The notes below the pieces were generated by a model. The model was given only the letters and a program-made list of their open reading frames with translations, was not told the DNA's origin and did not search any database. This document shows positions 60,491-64,000 of a stretch of DNA of 64,000 nt, piece by piece. How positions within the stretch are numbered: the stretch's first letter is position 1; every line of letters starts with the position of its first letter. The position numbers and the translations under genes are program-made. This DNA is from Eubacterium sp. (GTDB lineage: Bacteria; Bacillota; Clostridia; Lachnospirales; Lachnospiraceae), in assembly GCA_017619835.1 (NCBI GenBank), contig JAFZRN010000038.1, positions 43,658 to 107,657 on the forward strand, given 5' to 3'.

Positions 60491-61432
60491 TTAATGTATT
60501 TTAAAATAATTACCGACAGTATAATCAAAGTCGTCGGGATCATAGACCATATATCCACTAGCGTTGTAAAATGTCAATTCTCCAAATAGAACATTATCAC
60601 CAACACTATATAGATCAACTCTCACATGCAAAAACTCTTTTGCTAACTGCTCGGCTATTGACTTCATAAGCTCAAAATTTTTCGGTTTCTCAATTAATCC
60701 TAAATCGTCATCACCTAGGCGCAGGACAGGCAATTTTTTATAGTCTTTGTCATATATTCCAACGCTTACTTTTTCCCCAACTTGACGATCTCCCATAACA
60801 TATAAAAATTCCGATCTACCATTAAAGCAGAAAAATTTATAATCAATCAATCCATGCTTTTCTTTATGCTCTACGCAAGTAGCTGCTGTTTCTTCGTCAC
60901 TTTTTTCCGGCTCTATATATTTCTCAATTATAATTCTATGTTTTTTTCCACTATAGTACGGCCATTCTCTCCCGTCGCTTTTAACATGAGCATAAATTTT
61001 TGTCCATTCTTTTGCACGTCTTTTTAGTTCAGCAATATCTTCCTTTGTTTTATCTTTTACGATTATGACTGAATTACCTCCCCCTCCCAACGTATCTTTC
61101 ATTACAAATTGGTTAGGTAAAGATTTCCATTCAATATCATCTGCAGAATCAAAGACCCCATAACATGGTATTAGTATTTCCCCTAATCCTTTTGATTTTA
61201 CATATTCTCGTACATCATATTTATCCACGCACTGAATCATCAAAGGATTCTTATAGTAGAGCTTGTACCATTGTATTTTTTCAGTAAACCGTTTGGGATT
61301 ATTTAAATCAAGTTTTCTTCCCATTTTTAGCCTGTACTGAAGTTTTATCATTGGCTTATCTGGGATAAACGAAAGCATCCTAAGTATTCTTCTACGTAAT
61401 GATTGGTTTTTAATAAGGCTTTTATAATTCAT
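60491..61432 (-). CDS. TupA-like ATP-grasp protein
   Basis: The 313-residue protein has LNNPKRFTEKIQWYKLYYKNPLM and DKYDVREYVKSKGLG near the start and QFVMKDTLGGGGNSVIIVKD for ATP binding. The late metal site is in FGELTFYNASGYM. This is the TupA-like group, named for teichuronopeptide synthesis and frequent in polysaccharide loci; it may link an amino acid or polyamine to a uronic acid. With the locus making UDP-glucuronate/galacturonate, amidation of a uronic acid is attractive but unproven. It overlaps the GT4 gene by 11 bases. Confidence 0.85.
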   Translation of the reverse strand: MNYKSLIKNQSLRRRILRMLSFIPDKPMIKLQYRLKMGRKLDLNNPKRFTEKIQWYKLYYKNPLMIQCVDKYDVREYVKSKGLGEILIPCYGVFDSADDIEWKSLPNQFVMKDTLGGGGNSVIIVKDKTKEDIAELKRRAKEWTKIYAHVKSDGREWPYYSGKKHRIIIEKYIEPEKSDEETAATCVEHKEKHGLIDYKFFCFNGRSEFLYVMGDRQVGEKVSVGIYDKDYKKLPVLRLGDDDLGLIEKPKNFELMKSIAEQLAKEFLHVRVDLYSVGDNVLFGELTFYNASGYMVYDPDDFDYTVGNYFKIH

Positions 61433-62522
61433 TAAGATTTACCTTCTTAATTTCGTCCATATACTTTTTTACGACAATCTGTCGATCAAATTCCTTCTCA
61501 ACTTTCGCTCTTCCAGCTAGTCCCATTGCTTTACGTTCTTCTAGGCTTAGACTTAGGAACTTCTCAATCTTCTCAATCAAATCATTGCTATCCTGCTGCT
61601 TGACGACAAAGCCATTCACACCATCTTCAACAACTTCGCGGCAACCAGATCTGTCCGTTGTAATTATCGGACGACCTGAGGCAGCACTCTCCAACAAAAC
61701 ATTACTAAGACCTTCTGGGTAATAGGTGGGATGAACTGTGCAAGAGACTATCTTATAGATCTCTGTCATGTCTGATACGAGGCCATGGTAAATTACAGTA
61801 CCGTTATCATTCAGTTCTTTCAGTATTCCCTCATAATTCTGCTCACAGAATCCGCAGATGTGGAATCGTGTTTCAGGGTGTCTCTTTCGTATCTCTTTCG
61901 CTGCATCCAGATACTGATCAATTCCCTTCTCCTTCATCACACGAGCGATGAAAACAAAGTCCACGGTATCTCCGTCAGGATACGGGAACACGTGGTACTG
62001 ACTAAGATTCACACCTGACCCTGGGAGCATATCGTACGGTACTTTAACTACCCCTTTATTCACCATGAAGTCTCTATTCTCAGCATTCTGGAAGAATACC
62101 TTCTGTGCTCTCCTCAGCCCCATCTTATACAGCGTTAGGCTAACCTTCTGCATGAGTCCGCCGTTTTCTATGGATGTACCAAGACCTGTCACATTCGCTA
62201 CATAGGGAACTCCAAGGCTTGCGCAGGCCATGCCGCCATAGGCATTGGATTTGATCGTGTACGTGAAAACTATGTCGGGTTTAATCTCTCGAAGAACCTT
62301 TTTGTAGAAACTAATGAGTTTCAGTTCTTGAATTGGGTTCGTTCCATGACGATCCATAAGGTTACATGGTACAAATTTGCAGCCAAGTTTCTTAATTATA
62401 TGGACAAAATCACCATACGGAACGCAGAAAAAAACCTCATTCTCTTTGACGATTTCTTCTAATAATTCTCGTCTAAACTTATATAAACCAATGTCTATAT
62501 TTGCTAAAATCAAAATCCGCAT
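61422..62522 (-). CDS. GT4-family glycosyltransferase
   Basis: The 366-residue protein has a GT-B fold with VADMTEIYK-like region after the FIARVMKEKGIDQYLDAAKEI and FHICGFCEQNYEG segments, and the nucleotide-sugar motif PEGLSNVLLESAASGRPIITTDRSGCREVV. It resembles the CapM/PssD-type enzymes that add HexNAc or uronic acid residues. It overlaps the ATP-grasp gene, consistent with one operon. The upstream neighbour is a thiolase gene 17 bases away. Confidence 0.9.
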   Translation of the reverse strand: MRILILANIDIGLYKFRRELLEEIVKENEVFFCVPYGDFVHIIKKLGCKFVPCNLMDRHGTNPIQELKLISFYKKVLREIKPDIVFTYTIKSNAYGGMACASLGVPYVANVTGLGTSIENGGLMQKVSLTLYKMGLRRAQKVFFQNAENRDFMVNKGVVKVPYDMLPGSGVNLSQYHVFPYPDGDTVDFVFIARVMKEKGIDQYLDAAKEIRKRHPETRFHICGFCEQNYEGILKELNDNGTVIYHGLVSDMTEIYKIVSCTVHPTYYPEGLSNVLLESAASGRPIITTDRSGCREVVEDGVNGFVVKQQDSNDLIEKIEKFLSLSLEERKAMGLAGRAKVEKEFDRQIVVKKYMDEIKKVNLNEL

Positions 62523-62539
62523 CCCGACATATTCCTTCC

Positions 62540-63790
62540 TTATTCTTTCCCAACTATGAATACATAGTTCGTTGTTGCACTACCGCCGATATTCAACATC
62601 ATGCCGTTCTGAACACCGTCCACCTGGTAATCTCCCGCTGTTCCAGTCACCTGTTTGTACAGGTCGAGGAACATACGAGTTCCAGACGCTCCAACAGGAT
62701 GGCCACAGCCAATCAACCCGCCAGAAGGATTGATAGGCTTATCTCCACCAAAGGCGATCAAACCTCTCTCTACTGCTTCATACTCTTTTCCTGGTTCGGT
62801 AAGGCCGAAGGCGCTGATTGCTGCGTACTCGGAAGAAGTAAAACAATCATGTGTCTCGAAAACATCAATATCCTCTACATCCAGGCCTGCTCTCCTATAT
62901 GCATCCATGCACGCCTGCCGTGTCCATGGGAGTGTATATTCTGACCCTTCGTTATCCGCCATCTTCTTCTCAAAGAGCATCGGAGCAGTCCTGTGACCAT
63001 AGCCCTTAATGATCGGTTTGTCTTTATATCCGCGTTCAGCCATATACTTCTCGCTGCAGAGCACGACAACTGCTGCACCATCGGTTACCTGTGAGCAATC
63101 CGATACACCGAGCTTGCCGCCGACCAGCGGATTTGTTTCCGTACCTCTCGTGCTCGCCTGCTCGTAGCTCATAAACCATCTGCGGGTCTGGGCCAGAGGA
63201 TTGCGCTTTGCATTGGCAAAGTTAATCACGCTGATGCGCGCCAGTGCGTCCATATAACGCTTCTCATCGAGTTCCGGATATTTCTTCAGCGTTTCATCGG
63301 CCAGCTTTCCGAACAGCTTCGGAAACGGCAGTTCTATTCCCTTCCCTTCTTTCTCGTAGTAAGCAGCGCGGCCCAAAAAGTCTCCACCGGTCAGAGAATC
63401 AACAGTCTTCATCAATTCCCAACCGACCACGATAGCAACATCGTATTCATCTGCTCTGATCTTTGTAGCTGCTGCATCTATCGCTACCGAAGAGCTTGCA
63501 CATGCAGCTTCATACCTTGCGCTTGGTACACCATAAAAAGCTGGATCTACTTCAGTCAGGAAAGCTCCCAGATGTCCCTGATCAACATATTTCTCAGCGA
63601 TGAAGTTTCCAACGAAGCAGGCGACTCTATTCTCCTGATTAAGCCCTTTCACATCATCGAAGGAAAGACCGGCATTCTCTAACCCATCAGCCACCACCTC
63701 TTTCAGAATGGCGACCATACCTTTGCCTTCCTTTTTCCAGTTACGCTCGAAATCGGTCTGAGCGCCTCCGAGTATATAAACCTTACTCAT
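62540..63790 (-). CDS. Thiolase-family acyltransferase (SCP2/acetyl-CoA acetyltransferase type)
   Basis: The 416-residue protein has the active-site cysteine 97 in [16 protein letters not shown], the motif [16 protein letters not shown], an [13 protein letters not shown] motif with a histidine, and the C-terminal [12 protein letters not shown]. It should join or cleave acyl-CoA esters. Its place at the head of a polysaccharide operon, together with the partial partner gene, is odd. It may supply an acyl substituent for the polymer, or be a neighbour by chance. Confidence 0.87.
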   Translation of the reverse strand: MSKVYILGGAQTDFERNWKKEGKGMVAILKEVVADGLENAGLSFDDVKGLNQENRVACFVGNFIAEKYVDQGHLGAFLTEVDPAFYGVPSARYEAACASSSVAIDAAATKIRADEYDVAIVVGWELMKTVDSLTGGDFLGRAAYYEKEGKGIELPFPKLFGKLADETLKKYPELDEKRYMDALARISVINFANAKRNPLAQTRRWFMSYEQASTRGTETNPLVGGKLGVSDCSQVTDGAAVVVLCSEKYMAERGYKDKPIIKGYGHRTAPMLFEKKMADNEGSEYTLPWTRQACMDAYRRAGLDVEDIDVFETHDCFTSSEYAAISAFGLTEPGKEYEAVERGLIAFGGDKPINPSGGLIGCGHPVGASGTRMFLDLYKQVTGTAGDYQVDGVQNGMMLNIGGSATTNYVFIVGKE

Positions 63791-63795
63791 GTTCG

Positions 63796-64000
63796 TTACC
63801 TCCCGGACTTGAAATAGAGCCTGTAATCATACTTTGAAGGCTTCACATCGGCCAAAAGTCGATCAACATCAACCTTCTCACAGATCTCCGGGAGTCGCTC
63901 TTTGATAAGAGCGGGAACGTTAGCAACAGTGGACAAAGCCTGATACATCGCCATAGGCGGGCACCAGTTGAAACCGGTCGCCATGACGTCATCAGCTGCC
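63796..64000 (-). CDS. C-terminal part of an unidentified enzyme, partner of the thiolase (partial)
   Basis: The open frame continues past the window edge; about 68 residues are visible ([16 protein letters not shown] near the start of the visible part, ending YRLYFKSGR). A start at the internal ATG (63984) is unlikely because the frame before it stays open and in the same style. The pattern with FNWCPP is reminiscent of the C-terminal region of 3-hydroxyacyl-CoA dehydrogenases, which would fit the thiolase next door. Its stop lies five bases before the thiolase start. Confidence 0.45.
   Translation of the reverse strand, partial: AADDVMATGFNWCPPMAMYQALSTVANVPALIKERLPEICEKVDVDRLLADVKPSKYDYRLYFKSGR

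Overview
The window looks like a chromosomal segment of a low-to-mid GC Firmicute, most likely a Lachnospiraceae (Clostridia) close to Butyrivibrio. This is inferred from the miaA-mutL-mutS-miaB order, the YtfI/YtfJ-like pair, codon use and the overall protein character. No 16S rRNA gene is present.

Region 1 (1-31 kb) is mainly housekeeping. It runs from a minus-strand block (partial miaA, mutL, mutS, miaB, nadE, recU, an RluA-type pseudouridine synthase, an NOL1/NOP2/Sun RNA methyltransferase, a TPR protein and galE) to tRNA-Leu(CAA), ytfJ/ytfI and membrane proteins. Next is a divergon with split cobalamin-dependent methionine synthase (metH plus a separate activation-domain protein) on one side and a BtuFCD-like ABC importer on the other. 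It ends with asnB, an aspartate racemase and a D-aspartate-ligase-like ATP-grasp gene, a likely operon for D-Asp/D-Asn cross-bridges in peptidoglycan.

Region 2 (31.2-38 kb) holds an XRE regulator followed by a REP-associated tyrosine transposase (RAYT, HUH family). Divergent to it are a probable small RNA and a 38-residue hydrophobic toxin-like peptide. Two tandem paralogous lipoproteins, an Ig-like lipoprotein and alanine dehydrogenase follow. Thirteen GGGGTC-N-GACCCC palindromes are scattered over 2.8-37.5 kb and none after. Most sit directly on stop codons, and many are mosaics of interchangeable half-modules. Two further intergenic palindrome families, and a 16-bp palindrome inserted in frame inside three housekeeping genes (five copies), occur in the same half.

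Region 3 (38-64 kb) begins with secreted and membrane proteins of unknown role and then becomes an accessory cell-surface polysaccharide locus. A fused XRE-HTH/UDP-glucose dehydrogenase and a UDP-glucuronate epimerase are followed by an IS66-end remnant. Then come two SEFIR-domain proteins with a small zinc-ribbon protein (a possible defence island), a second galE, a phosphocholine operon (HTH-LicC-LicA fusion, stand-alone LicC, BCCT choline transporter), glycosyltransferases, a sulfotransferase, Wzx, Wzy, an acetyltransferase, a TupA-like ATP-grasp protein and a thiolase pair.

The candidates for something undescribed are the XRE-RAYT-sRNA-toxin module with its mosaic stop-codon palindromes, the in-frame SNILD palindromes, and the DNA-binding UDP-glucose dehydrogenase fusion. 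All functions are read from sequence patterns only; no database search was run.
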